A stretch of 29,508 bases of DNA from Lentisphaeria bacterium UBA4640 (GCA_002405835.1 DHMO01000070.1:1-29508), one strand, 5' to 3'. Shown: positions 8,211 through 18,100, counted from the stretch's first letter. Program-made: numbers and translations. Notes: generated from the sequence alone by a model not told the origin.

Positions 8211-8239
8211 TTGACAACGGCAAAAACGCATGTTATAAG
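8211..8239 (+). promoter_or_regulatory. Strong putative promoter of the EF-G-like gene
   Basis: TTGACA (8211-8216), a 17-base spacer and TATAAG (8234-8239), with an extended -10 TG at 8231-8232. This is the best sigma-70-like promoter in the window. It lies back to back with the secretin-operon promoter. Confidence 0.75.
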
Positions 8240-8291
8240 TTTTTTAAGCAACGTTGCCTCACGATATTTCAAAAAATAAAAGGAGAAGCGT

Positions 8292-10322
8292 ATGATGAAA
8301 TTTGAACCTGAAAAGATCCGCAATTTCGTCGTGGCCGGACACAGCGGCTGCGGAAAAACCTCTCTCTGCGACCTCATGCTCTACAAGGCGAAAGCCATCG
8401 ACCGGCTCGGCTCCGTCGATGCGAAAACCAGCGTCTCCGACTTCACGCCGGACGAGCAGGAAAAGCACTCCAGCATCTACACCGCGTACATGAGCTGCGA
8501 ATGGAAGGGCTTCCGCTTCTTCTTCTCCGACACCCCCGGGTACGGTCCCTTCATCGGCGAAGTCATCCCCGCATACCGCGCAAGCGGCGCGGCGCTCGTC
8601 GTCATGGACGGCGCAAACGGACTCGAAATCGGTGCGGCGCGCGCATTCAAGCTCGGAAAGAGCTTCGATATTCCGAAACTCGCCTTCATCAACCGTCTCG
8701 ACCGCGACGACGCCGACTTCTTCCGCGCCGTCGGTCAGCTTCAGGAAGCATACGGCAAAAACGTCTGCGTTCCCATGACCCTCCCCGTCGGGAAAGGCGC
8801 AAAATTCGAACGCGTCGTCAGCGTACTCGGCGCCCCGGCGCAGATACCGGACGACCTGAAAGAGTACGCCGCCCGCTGCAAAGAAACGCTCTTCGACACA
8901 GTCGCCGAAGCCGATGAAGCGCTCATGGAACGCTATCTCGCCGGGGAACAGCTCTCCGAAGCGGAAATTCTTGCGGGCCTTCACGACGCGCTCAAAGCCG
9001 GAACCCTCATTCCCGTTTTCGCAGGAAGCGTGGCAAAGGACATCGGAGTTGCCGAAGTCATGAACGGCATCATCAACATCAGCCAGAATCCGCTGGAACG
9101 CACGCGCGTGGCGTCGGACGGCTCCATCGTCAAACCGGCCGCCGGCGGTCCAGCCGCCGCATTCGTCTTCAAATCCGTGCTTGATCCGCACGTCGGGCAG
9201 TTCGCGTTCTTCCGCGTCCTCACGGGAAACATCCGCTCGAATTCCGATATTCTCAATCTCAACAACGGCACAAAGGAACACCTCGGACAGCTCATTTTCC
9301 TGAACGGGAAAACACAGATTCCCATTGATGAAGCATGCCCGGGCTGCATCTGCGGCGTGGCAAAACTCAAAGCGACCAAGACCGGAGACACGCTCGGCGA
9401 AGCAGCGACCTGCAGCATCATGCCGCCCATGACCTTCCCGAATCCCGTCTTCTCCTGCGCCATCAGTGCGGTGCGGAGCGGCGATGAAGACAAAATCATG
9501 TCCGGACTCCAGAAACTCTGCGAATGCGACCCGACACTCCACGTCGGCATCAATCAGGAGACGCACGAGACCATCTTCAGCGGCATGGGTGAACAGCACG
9601 TCCAGATTGCCCTGCGCCGCCTGCGGGAACTCGCGAAGGTTGAAGTCGCCGTTGCCGCCCCGAAAATTCCGTACCGCGAAGCAATCAACGGCTGCGGCGA
9701 AGGACATTACCGCCACAAAAAACAGTCGGGCGGACACGGACAGTTTGCGGAAGTCTATCTGCGCATTGCTCCGAGCGAAAAGCAGTTTGTGTTTGAAAAC
9801 GCCGTTGTCGGCGGAACGATTCCGAAGAACTTCATTCCGGCGGTTGAAAAAGGCGTTCAGGAGGCGATGGCGTGCGGACCGCTTGCCGGATGCGTCGTCG
9901 AAAACGTGAAAGTCACCGTTTACGACGGCAAGTTCCACGATGTCGATTCATCTGAAATGGCATTCAAAATTGCCGCGCGCAAGGCGTTCCGTGAAGCGAT
10001 GGGCAAAGCGAATCCCGTGCTCCGAGAACCCGTCATGTCGGTCAAAATCTATACGCCGGCGGAGTTCATGGGCGACATTACGGGACATTTGAATCAGAAG
10101 CGCGGCCGCATCATCGGCATGGATGCGGAAGACGGCGTTCAGGTGCTTGATGCGGAAATCCCCCTCGCCGAGCTTTCCAAATACGCCACGGAACTCCGCT
10201 CCATGACCCAGGGACGCGGCACATTTGAAATGGAATTTGCCCGTTATGAGGCTGTCCCGCCGAACGTTGCGAACGAAATCATTGCGAAGTTCAAAGCCGC
10301 CCACACGGAAGAAGAGGAATAA
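8292..10322 (+). CDS. Elongation factor G-like GTPase (EF-G-2 type)
   Basis: The product is 676 residues with the full five-domain EF-G layout. It has P-loop GHSGCGKT (16-23), G3 DTPGYGPF (80-87), G4-like NRLD (134-137), a domain III-like GMGEQHVQIALRRL, domain IV with QSGGHGQFAEVYLRI, and a C-terminal domain V ending in a run of Glu. Two substitutions mark it as a paralogue and not the housekeeping fusA product: the catalytic His after DTPG is Tyr84, as I recall for Thermus EF-G-2, and NKxD is NRLD. No rpsL, rpsG or tuf neighbours are present, which also argues for an accessory factor. AGGAG lies six bases before the ATG at 8292; a second ATG at 8295 is possible. A ribosome-related role is likely, but its GTPase rate and step are unknown. 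Confidence 0.9.
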   Translation: MMKFEPEKIRNFVVAGHSGCGKTSLCDLMLYKAKAIDRLGSVDAKTSVSDFTPDEQEKHSSIYTAYMSCEWKGFRFFFSDTPGYGPFIGEVIPAYRASGAALVVMDGANGLEIGAARAFKLGKSFDIPKLAFINRLDRDDADFFRAVGQLQEAYGKNVCVPMTLPVGKGAKFERVVSVLGAPAQIPDDLKEYAARCKETLFDTVAEADEALMERYLAGEQLSEAEILAGLHDALKAGTLIPVFAGSVAKDIGVAEVMNGIINISQNPLERTRVASDGSIVKPAAGGPAAAFVFKSVLDPHVGQFAFFRVLTGNIRSNSDILNLNNGTKEHLGQLIFLNGKTQIPIDEACPGCICGVAKLKATKTGDTLGEAATCSIMPPMTFPNPVFSCAISAVRSGDEDKIMSGLQKLCECDPTLHVGINQETHETIFSGMGEQHVQIALRRLRELAKVEVAVAAPKIPYREAINGCGEGHYRHKKQSGGHGQFAEVYLRIAPSEKQFVFENAVVGGTIPKNFIPAVEKGVQEAMACGPLAGCVVENVKVTVYDGKFHDVDSSEMAFKIAARKAFREAMGKANPVLREPVMSVKIYTPAEFMGDITGHLNQKRGRIIGMDAEDGVQVLDAEIPLAELSKYATELRSMTQGRGTFEMEFARYEAVPPNVANEIIAKFKAAHTEEEE

Positions 10323-10331
10323 AAACAGCTG

Positions 10332-10376
10332 AATTGAAAAAGCCGGAACTCAAACGGGTTCCGGCTTTTTTCAATT
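10332..10376. terminator. Bidirectional rho-independent terminator
   Basis: A 13-bp perfect stem, AAAAAGCCGGAAC paired with GTTCCGGCTTTTT, has an 8-base loop and extends through AATTG/CAATT with one bulged base. It carries a T-run on both strands. It sits between the converging EF-G-like gene (stop 10322) and the regulator (stop 10394) and can serve both. Confidence 0.92.
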
Positions 10377-10393
10377 TTAAAGATGAGGAGCAA

Positions 10394-10762
10394 TCAGGAA
10401 GCGGTTCCGTTTTTCTCGCGGTTGTACTGCTTCGCAAGTTCCACCATCTCCAGCAGTTTCTGCTTCTTGACGTCGTCCGGAAGATCCGCGAAAGTGTCAA
10501 GAAGAATGCGCTGGTCGGTGTCGAGCTCCAGATACTTGGAACCGAAGCCGGACGTTTTCTGCTGTTTTCTGCCCATGTACGGCTTCAGAAGCGGCTGAAG
10601 CTTGCTCCAGGTCTCCTCTTTGATCGATTCGGTTTCCCGGCGCATATACTTCTTCACGGTTTCCGCGCTCACATTCGCAAGACGGGCAAATTCCGTAACG
10701 GATTCATAACCCTCTGTCACACAACGGTGAAGAGCCTTCACAATGTCGTCTGTCAATTTCAT
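10394..10762 (-). CDS. Small helix-turn-helix DNA-binding protein
   Basis: The product is 122 residues. Residues about 18-42 (YESVTEFARLANVSAETVKKY) form a lambda-repressor-like helix-turn-helix: a helix, the turn LANVS and a recognition helix. The rest is charged and helical with no obvious ligand or protease domain. Expression from its own promoter in the divergent gap before polA suggests a local or autoregulatory transcription factor, but nothing shows its target. The ATG at 10762 has AGGAG upstream with a nine-base spacer. I cannot place it in a named subfamily. Confidence 0.8.
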   Translation of the reverse strand: MKLTDDIVKALHRCVTEGYESVTEFARLANVSAETVKKYMRRETESIKEETWSKLQPLLKPYMGRKQQKTSGFGSKYLELDTDQRILLDTFADLPDDVKKQKLLEMVELAKQYNREKNGTAS

Positions 10763-10792
10763 GATTCGAGACTCCTGTAAGTTTCATCCTTT

Positions 10793-10820
10793 AAATTATC
10801 ATTTTTTGCCGAAGAATCAA
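10793..10820 (-). promoter_or_regulatory. Putative promoter of the HTH gene
   Basis: On the minus strand TTGATT (10820-10815) and TAATTT (10798-10793) are separated by 16 bases, just upstream of the HTH gene's ribosome-binding site. The -10 match is weak. Confidence 0.35.
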
Positions 10821-10851
10821 GCTCCCCTTTCGTTTTTTTTCAAAAAACACC

Positions 10852-10879
10852 TTGATTTTTCCGTTTAAGACGGTACGTT
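10852..10879 (+). promoter_or_regulatory. Putative promoter of polA-ligA
   Basis: TTGATT (10852-10857) and TACGTT (10874-10879) have a 16-base spacer, about 30 bases before the polA ATG. Its -35 box has the same sequence as that of the divergent HTH promoter. Confidence 0.4.
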
Positions 10880-10910
10880 TCCTTGAAAATAAAACCAAGG
10901 AGGACTCATC

Positions 10911-13040
10911 ATGGAAAACGCAGAGCTCTGGAAGCTGCCCCCAATCGAAAAAATACCCGAAGCGTACGGCGCAATCGCCGACGGACGCGTCACCATGAAG
11001 GACTCCGCCGCTGACATCGTCTCTTCCGACGGGACAAAAACCTATCATGTCCGCTGGAACGGCGACCTCTATTCCTCCGACGACAACGGCTCCAAGTGGC
11101 AGGGATACACCGGATACCCCATCGTCGCCGTCCTGCTCCTGCAGGGCAGACTTCCTCTCAATCAGGAAGTTATGACGCTCTTCAAGGGCGTTCCCTGGAA
11201 AGAGATCAACAAAAGACATAAAAACAAATACGCCGAAGCGCTCGCCGAAATTCTCGAAAACATCCGCGCAAACGGCGGTGACCCGGACCGCATCCGTCAG
11301 GAAATGCAGACCGTTTACTCCGCTCTCGAAGCGCTCAAACTTCCCCGGCGGCGCGGCGCGGCAAAAAAAACGGAACGCCCTGCCCCCCAGCCCTTCACCC
11401 CGTTTCCAGTCCAGCCGGCGGAGCCGGAGCGGCTGCTAGAACTCTGCCGCAAAGCGGAACTCTCCGCATTCTCCACGGACTCGCGCGCCGTTTTTGTGAA
11501 CGGCGTTGTTTACAGCTTCGACGCATTTGACGACAATGCCTGGGAAATGTTTCTCGATGAATATCTCAAGCCGGGAATCCGGAAAGCCGGACACGACGTC
11601 AAGCCTTTGATGCGCAGGCAACTGGATGCAGGAAAGCAGACCGGAGACTTTGTCTTCGACACCGCGCTCGCCGCGTATCTTCTCGACTCGCTTTCCGGAT
11701 GCCGTCCGCTCGCCAAAGTTGCGGAGCTCAAGCTGAATGCAGCCGTTCCGGACGCCGTGCAGAATCCCGCGGTCATCGCCGCTCTGGTTCCGGTTCTGAA
11801 AAAAGAACTGGAACAGACCGGAATGCTCCAGCTCTTTGAAACGGTGGAACTTCCGCTCTGCGGAGTCCTCGTCGAAATGGAACACAACGGAGTTGCCGCC
11901 GACCGCGCCATGCTGAAGGAATTCGGCGGAAAGCTCTCCGGAAAAATTGAGGAACTCCAGCGCAAAGTGTTTGAACTCGCCGGAACGGAATTCAACATCA
12001 ACTCCCCGAAACAGCTGGGCGAACTGCTCTTTGAGAAGCTCGCCCTCCCCTCCGGTAAAAAAACGAAGAGCGGATACTCCACAGACATCGAAGTGCTTGC
12101 CTCCCTGCGCGACAAGCACCCCGTTGTTCCCGCCGTCATGGAGTTCCGCCAGCTGATGAAACTCAAGTCGACCTACGTCGACGGTCTCCTCTCCGAAATT
12201 GCCCCCGACGGGCGCATCCACACCTCATTCAATATGATGGCGACCGCGACCGGACGGCTCAGTTCCACCGAACCGAATCTCCAGAACATCCCGGTCCGCA
12301 CGGAACTCGGGGCGGAAATCCGCCGCATGTTCGTTGCGGAACCGGGGAACGTGCTGATCGATGCCGATTACTCCCAGATTGAACTGCGTCTTCTCGCCCA
12401 CATTTCCGGCGACGAAGTCATGCGCAATGCCTTCCGGAACGGCTTCGACATCCACACAGTCACAGCGTCACAAGTCTTTGGTGTTCAGCCGGATGCAGTC
12501 ACACCGGAGATGCGCCGCCACGCAAAAGCGGTCAACTTCGGAATCGTCTACGGAATCTCCCGGTTTGCTCTCGCGGAAGACCTCGGAGTTTCCCGCAAAG
12601 AAGCGGATGATTACATGAATCACTACTTCGCAACCTATTCCGGCGTAAGACATTACATGGATGAAATCGTCAAAACCGCAAAGAAGCAGGGATATGTCGC
12701 AACCATCATGGGACGCCGCCGCTATCTGCCTGAACTGGAGTCGCCCGTCTTCAACATCCGCGCTTTCGGCGAACGCGTCGCCCTGAACGCTCCGATACAG
12801 GGCTCCTCCGCGGACATCATCAAACTTGCGATGATCAACACCGCACGCCGTCTCCGCGCAGAAAACCGCAAGGCGAAACTGATCCTGCAGATACACGACG
12901 AACTCATCATTGAAGCCCCCCTTGCAGAAGCGGAACAGATAAAAACTCTGCTCCGCGAGGAAATGGAAAACGTCATGCGGCTCTCCGTCCCCCTGACCGT
13001 CGACGTCGCCGCAGGGAAAAACTGGGCGGAAGCAAAATAA
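10911..13040 (+). CDS. polA: DNA polymerase I, polymerase-only form with novel N-terminal domain
   Basis: The product is 709 residues; full-length Pol I is about 900. The polymerase domain is intact: motif A DADYSQIE (484-491, catalytic Asp486), motif B RxxxKxxxFxxxY (Arg535, Lys539, Phe543, Tyr547) and motif C HDE (662-664). The 5'-3' nuclease domain is absent. The region at about 175-330 has the shape of the Klenow 3'-5' exonuclease domain, but its metal ligands are gone: the ExoI Asp/Glu positions read Ser188/Asp190, the ExoII Asp reads Leu233, and no YxxxD ExoIII motif is present. Residues 1-150 are a domain I cannot name (TYHVRWNGDLYSSDDNGSKW, then GYTGYPIVAVLLLQGRL), joined by a Pro-rich linker. 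AAGGAGG precedes the ATG. ligA follows after 12 bases, so gap filling and sealing are co-expressed. Confidence 0.95.
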   Translation: MENAELWKLPPIEKIPEAYGAIADGRVTMKDSAADIVSSDGTKTYHVRWNGDLYSSDDNGSKWQGYTGYPIVAVLLLQGRLPLNQEVMTLFKGVPWKEINKRHKNKYAEALAEILENIRANGGDPDRIRQEMQTVYSALEALKLPRRRGAAKKTERPAPQPFTPFPVQPAEPERLLELCRKAELSAFSTDSRAVFVNGVVYSFDAFDDNAWEMFLDEYLKPGIRKAGHDVKPLMRRQLDAGKQTGDFVFDTALAAYLLDSLSGCRPLAKVAELKLNAAVPDAVQNPAVIAALVPVLKKELEQTGMLQLFETVELPLCGVLVEMEHNGVAADRAMLKEFGGKLSGKIEELQRKVFELAGTEFNINSPKQLGELLFEKLALPSGKKTKSGYSTDIEVLASLRDKHPVVPAVMEFRQLMKLKSTYVDGLLSEIAPDGRIHTSFNMMATATGRLSSTEPNLQNIPVRTELGAEIRRMFVAEPGNVLIDADYSQIELRLLAHISGDEVMRNAFRNGFDIHTVTASQVFGVQPDAVTPEMRRHAKAVNFGIVYGISRFALAEDLGVSRKEADDYMNHYFATYSGVRHYMDEIVKTAKKQGYVATIMGRRRYLPELESPVFNIRAFGERVALNAPIQGSSADIIKLAMINTARRLRAENRKAKLILQIHDELIIEAPLAEAEQIKTLLREEMENVMRLSVPLTVDVAAGKNWAEAK

Positions 13041-13052
13041 GGAACCGGAACC

Positions 13053-15107
13053 ATGAACGAAATTCAACAGAAAATCGAAACTCTGCGCGCATTCCTGCGC
13101 GACTGCGACTACCGCTATTACATTCTCGACGACCCGAATGTCTCCGACGTCGAATACGACCGGAAGATGAAGGAACTGAAGGAGCTTGAACGCGCAAATC
13201 CGCAGTTCATCACCCCCGACTCCCCCACGCAGCGCGTCTCCGGAGCCCCCTCCCGCGAATTCAAAACGGTTCGCCACCGCTCCCCGCTGCTGAGTCTGGA
13301 CAACACATTTTCCTTTCCGGAACTTCAGGATTTCGACAAGCGCATCCACGCCGTCGAACTCTTCCCCGAATATCGCGCGGAACTCAAGATCGACGGGCTC
13401 TCCATTGCGGTAATCTACGAAAACGGTGTGCTGATCAACGCCGCCACCCGCGGCGACGGCTCGGTCGGCGAAGACGTCACCGCAAACGTCCGCACGATCC
13501 GCAGCATTCCGCTGCGCCTCAAAGAACCGGTCAAACGGCTCGAAGTGCGCGGGGAAATCTACATGCCGAAAAGCTCGTTCCTGCGTCTGAACGAAATGCG
13601 CGAAGACCAGGGCGAAAAGATTTTTGCGAACCCGCGCAACGCCGCCGCGGGCTCGCTCCGCCAGCTCGACCCGAACGTCACGGCAAAGCGCGATCTCGCC
13701 GCGTTTTTCTATGAAATCATCTACGCGGAGGGAATGGACTTCCCCACGCAGAATTCAAAAATCGATTTTCTGAAAAAAGTCGGGCTGCCGACCAATCCGG
13801 AAAGCCGCTTCTGCCACAACATCGATGAGGTGTGGGAGGCGCGGAACGCATTCTGCGACATGCGCCATGAACTGCCTTACGACATCGACGGCGTTGTCGT
13901 CAAGCTCAACGACACCGCCGCGCAGACGGAACTCGGCTCCACCTCGAAAAGCCCCCGCTGGGCAATCGCCTACAAGTTCCCGGCGGAGGAAAAGGAAACC
14001 AGGCTTCTGGATGTGGAAATCAACGTCGGACGCACCGGCATCATCGCGCCGACCGCCGTTCTCGACCCCGTCCCGCTTGCAGGCTCCATCATCAGCCGCG
14101 CAAGTCTGCACAACTTCGATTACATCCGCGAAAAGGATCTGCGCATCGGCGACACCGTGGTTCTGCACAAAGCGGGCGATGTGATCCCGGAAATTCTCCG
14201 CGCCCTCCCCGAAAAACGAAACGGGAGCGAACGCATCATTGAAATCCCGTCCGTCTGCCCCGCGTGCGGCGGTCCCGTCGTCCGCCTCGGGGAAGAGGTT
14301 GCCCACCGCTGCGAAAACCCGGACTGCCCGTCGCGGATCCGCGAAAGCCTGCGCTTCTTCGCTTCCCGCGACGCCATGGATATCGACGGACTCGGCCCCG
14401 CTGTCATCGACCTGCTCCTCGAACACAAATATATTTCCAGCATCGCCGATCTGTACCGTCTGAACATTCTGCAGCTGGTCGGACTCGAACGCATGGGAGA
14501 AAAATCCGCAAGGAATCTGCTGAAAGCGATTGAGGAGAGCCGCCACCGCGACTTGTCGCGTCTGATCACCGCGCTCGGAATTCCGCAGATCGGTTCGCGG
14601 ACCGCAAAACTGCTCTGCCGCAAATTCCGCACCATGGATTCCTTCCTCAATGCAACGGAACAGGATTTTGAGGCCATTGAAGAGATCGGTCCCATCATGG
14701 CGCAGAGCCTGACGGACTTTTTCGCATCCGAACGCAGCCGCGTCCTCATCGCACACCTCCGCGAACTCGGACTCAATATGACCGAATCCGTTCCGGAAGA
14801 CACCGACGATGCGCTTGCGGGCAAGACCTTCGTCCTGACCGGCACGCTCTCCGCCATGACACGTCAGGAAGCGGGAGAAGCAATCATGAAACGCGGCGGA
14901 AAAGTCAGCGGAAGCGTCAGCAAAAAAACTTCATATGTGGTTGCGGGCGAAGCAGCCGGAAGCAAATACGACAAAGCGGTCGAGCTCGGAATTCCAATTC
15001 TGGATGAAGCGGGCCTTCTCGCCCTTCTGAAACCCGGCGCCCCCGCGGGACCTGCTCCGCAGCCCGAAGTCAAACCGGAACCCGATGATCTGTTTGCAAA
15101 TTTATAA
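13053..15107 (+). CDS. ligA: NAD-dependent DNA ligase
   Basis: The product is 684 residues, a full-length LigA. The Ia region has the YRYYILDDPNVSDVEYD signature that binds the NMN half of NAD. The adenylated lysine is Lys112 in KIDG. An OB-fold follows, then a four-cysteine zinc site (Cys402, Cys405, Cys420, Cys425), helix-hairpin-helix repeats (GIPQIGSRTA, LVGLERMGEKSA) and a C-terminal BRCT domain starting near LAGKTFVLTGTLS. It seals nicks using NAD, releasing AMP and NMN. AAGGA in the short gap after polA supplies the ribosome-binding site; the two genes very likely form one transcript. No missing residues were noticed. Confidence 0.98.
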   Translation: MNEIQQKIETLRAFLRDCDYRYYILDDPNVSDVEYDRKMKELKELERANPQFITPDSPTQRVSGAPSREFKTVRHRSPLLSLDNTFSFPELQDFDKRIHAVELFPEYRAELKIDGLSIAVIYENGVLINAATRGDGSVGEDVTANVRTIRSIPLRLKEPVKRLEVRGEIYMPKSSFLRLNEMREDQGEKIFANPRNAAAGSLRQLDPNVTAKRDLAAFFYEIIYAEGMDFPTQNSKIDFLKKVGLPTNPESRFCHNIDEVWEARNAFCDMRHELPYDIDGVVVKLNDTAAQTELGSTSKSPRWAIAYKFPAEEKETRLLDVEINVGRTGIIAPTAVLDPVPLAGSIISRASLHNFDYIREKDLRIGDTVVLHKAGDVIPEILRALPEKRNGSERIIEIPSVCPACGGPVVRLGEEVAHRCENPDCPSRIRESLRFFASRDAMDIDGLGPAVIDLLLEHKYISSIADLYRLNILQLVGLERMGEKSARNLLKAIEESRHRDLSRLITALGIPQIGSRTAKLLCRKFRTMDSFLNATEQDFEAIEEIGPIMAQSLTDFFASERSRVLIAHLRELGLNMTESVPEDTDDALAGKTFVLTGTLSAMTRQEAGEAIMKRGGKVSGSVSKKTSYVVAGEAAGSKYDKAVELGIPILDEAGLLALLKPGAPAGPAPQPEVKPEPDDLFANL

Positions 15108-15113
15108 AAAAAA

Positions 15114-15167
15114 CGGCGTCTTGCAGACGGCGGACAGAGTGGACAGAACCGCCGCTGCAAAACGCCG
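15114..15167. terminator. Bidirectional terminator between ligA and the RND operon
   Basis: A long imperfect stem pairs CGGCGT, TTGCAG and CGGCGG with CCGCCG, CTGCAA and ACGCCG, with one mismatch, one small offset and a loop of about 15 bases. An A-run lies on the left (15106-15113) and a T-run on the right (15177-15182), so U-tracts exist for both directions. The right-hand T-run is nine bases from the stem, so efficiency for ligA may be modest. Confidence 0.65.
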
Positions 15168-15173
15168 CAGAAT

Positions 15174-18100
15174 TCATTTTTTCTTCCGGCAGACGAATTC
15201 CGCCATGCGCTGGAAGATTGAATAGAGTCCGGGAATGAACATCATTCCGAGAATTGTTGCAAGCAGCATTCCCCAGAAAGTCGTCACGCCGATTGCCTGC
15301 CGGCTTCCCGCTCCCGCACCGCTCGCGGTCACCATCGGGAACACGCCGATCACAAACGAAAGCGCCGTCATCATCACCGAACGGAAACGGACGCGCATGC
15401 CGTTCAGCGCGGCGTCTGCAATGGACGCCCCCTCTTCACGCTCCTGCTTGGAAAACTCGACCATCAGAATCGCGGTTTTCGCTGTCAGACCGATCAGCAT
15501 CAGCAGACCGAGCTGGCAGTAGATGTTCAGCGCCATTCCGGAAAGCTGCAGAGCAAAGATCGCCCCGAGCGTCGCCGTCGCGACGGAAAGCATCACAGAA
15601 ACCGGCATGGTCCAGCTTTCATACTGCGCAACCAGGAACAGATACGCGACCAGAAGGGAAATCATCAGCAGATTGACAATTTTTCCTTCGTTCCGGCTCT
15701 CCTGATAACTCATGTCTGTCCAGCTGATCTGCCACTCCTTCGAAAGATTTTCCCGCACAACGCGCTCGACCGTCTTCATCATCTCTCCGGAACTGACGGA
15801 GGGGATGCTCTGCGTGTTGATGGAGGCGGAAGGGAACATGTTGAACCGCTCCACCTGCCGCGGTCCGAGCGTCCACTTCAGCGATGCAATTGCGCTCAGC
15901 GGAACCTCGCTGCCGTCCGATGCGGTGACATGGAGCTGTTCGATGATGTTCAGGTTTTCGCGGAGCTCCGGCGCAAGCTGCATTTTGACCTTGTACGTCT
16001 TGCCGAACTTGTTGAAGTCGTTGATGTAGTACGAACCGAGCTGGCTCTGAAGCGCGGTGAATATCGAGTTCACCGGAACGTTCATCGCCTCCGCCTTTTC
16101 ACGGTTGATGTCAAGGTAAAGCATCGGCGTGGAGGCGTCGAATGTGGAAAACGCGTAAACGGCTTTTCCGCTTTCCATCAGCCGGGCGACAATGCCGTTT
16201 GCCGTCTGCGCGATCTCCTGCGACGTCTGATTTCCGGTTGCCTGAAGCGCAAACGAAACGCCGCCTGTTGTGCCGAGTCCCATGATGGCGGGCGGAACAA
16301 AGACGTTGACGCTTGCATCCGCAATGCTTCTGCAGCGCCGGATGATCTCCCGCTGAACATTTGCAATCTGCGCGTCGCTCGCGGAACGTTCGCTCCACGG
16401 TTTCAGGGAAAGAATCATCATGCCGAGATTTTCGCCTTCACCGGAGGTGAGACTCCGTCCGGGAACCGCCAGAATGTGCGCAATCGCCGGATGATCTTTG
16501 ATCAGATCTTCCAGTTCATTCAGCACCGCGCGGGTGCGGGGCAGCGTCGCACCCGGAGGAAGCGTCACATCGCAGAAGACCGTTCCCTTATCCTCCGCCG
16601 GAAGAAAGGCGGACGGCAGACGCTGGAAGAAGAACCAGTTGCTGAAGAGGATTGCGGCGAAGAGAATAACCGTCAGAACCATTCTCCGCACCAGCAGCCC
16701 GCCGACCGCCAGATAAGTGTTGCGCGTCCAGTTCAAGCCGATATTGAACCAGCGGAAGATTCCGCGCGGTTCTTTCGCCGGGCGCAGAACCAGTGCGCAG
16801 AGCGCCGGACTCAGAGTCATCGCATTCACCGTCGAAAGGCAGAGCGCGATGCACATGGTCACGGCGAACTGTTTGTAAATTGTTCCGACCATTCCGCCGT
16901 AAAACATGATCGGCATATAGATCGCCACAACAACCAGAGTGGTTGCAATCAGCGCTCCGGTGAGCTGCTGCATGGTTTTCATTGCCGCATCAAACGGTGA
17001 AAGATGTTCCTCGTCGATCAGACGCGTGCAGTTTTCCGTTACGCAGATGGCGTCGTCCACCACCGAACCGATCACCAGAATCAGAGCAAACATCGTCAGC
17101 GTGTTGATGCTCATATCCAGCAGATAGAGGAACAGGAAAGTTCCAATCAGGGAGACAGGGATCGTGACGGACGGAATGATTGTCGCGCGCCAGTCCTGCA
17201 GGAACAGGTAGGTAATGACAACCACCAGCAGGAACGTCAGCAGAAGAGTTTCCACAATTTCCTGCATGGAGGCAATAACGAAACTGGTGGAATCGTATGC
17301 GATGTGCCATTCCATTCCCTCGGGGAAATTGGAGGCGGCCTTCTGCAGTTCCGAACGGATGTTCTTCATGACCTCCAGCGCATTCGCATTGTTCAGCTTG
17401 AACACGCCGAGCGTCGCGGATGTGCGGCCGTCATACGATGCAACGCTGTTGTACACCTCAGCGCCCAGCTCAATCCGGGCAATATCCGCAAGCCGGATCT
17501 GACGTCCGTCCGCTGCGGATTTCACAACGATCTTTCCGAACTCCTCCGGCGTGGCAAGACGTCCCTTTGCATCGACTTTGTACTGCATGAATCCGCTCGT
17601 CGATTCCGTGCCGACCGCTCCGGTCGCCGCCTGGATGTTCTGCCGGGAGACGGCGTCCCGGATATCGCTGTCACTGACCGAATAAGCCTTCATCCGGTAC
17701 GGGTCAAGCCAGATGCGGATGCTGTAGTTCTGCTCGCCGAACACAACCGCCGTGCCGACTCCATGAATTCGCGCAATCGCATCCTTCAGATGAATGCTCA
17801 GATAGTTGCTCAGGAAAAGCGGCGTATGCTCCGGGTTCGTACTGGTCACGGCAATCGTTGTCAGCATGTCGCTGGAACGCTTGTAGACCGTAATGCCGTT
17901 GTTGACGACATCGGTCGGCAGCGCATGTTCCGCACGCTTGACGGCGTTGTTTACGTTGACCAGCGCCATATCCTCGTCCGCATCGGATTCAAACGTCAGA
18001 GTCAGCGAGTAGTTGCCCGAATTGTCCGACTGCGAAGAGTAGTACGACATATTTTCCGTGCCGTTGATCTCCGATTCCAGCGGTGCGGCGACGGTATCCG

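Noticed and set aside
8259..9938. 559-codon minus-strand open frame
   Set aside because: It is antisense to the EF-G-like gene. The composition is a codon-bias artefact (runs of Asp, Glu, Arg, Phe) and no domain is visible.
15930..17000. 356-codon plus-strand open frame
   Set aside because: Antisense to the RND permease, no start signal and no protein-like pattern.
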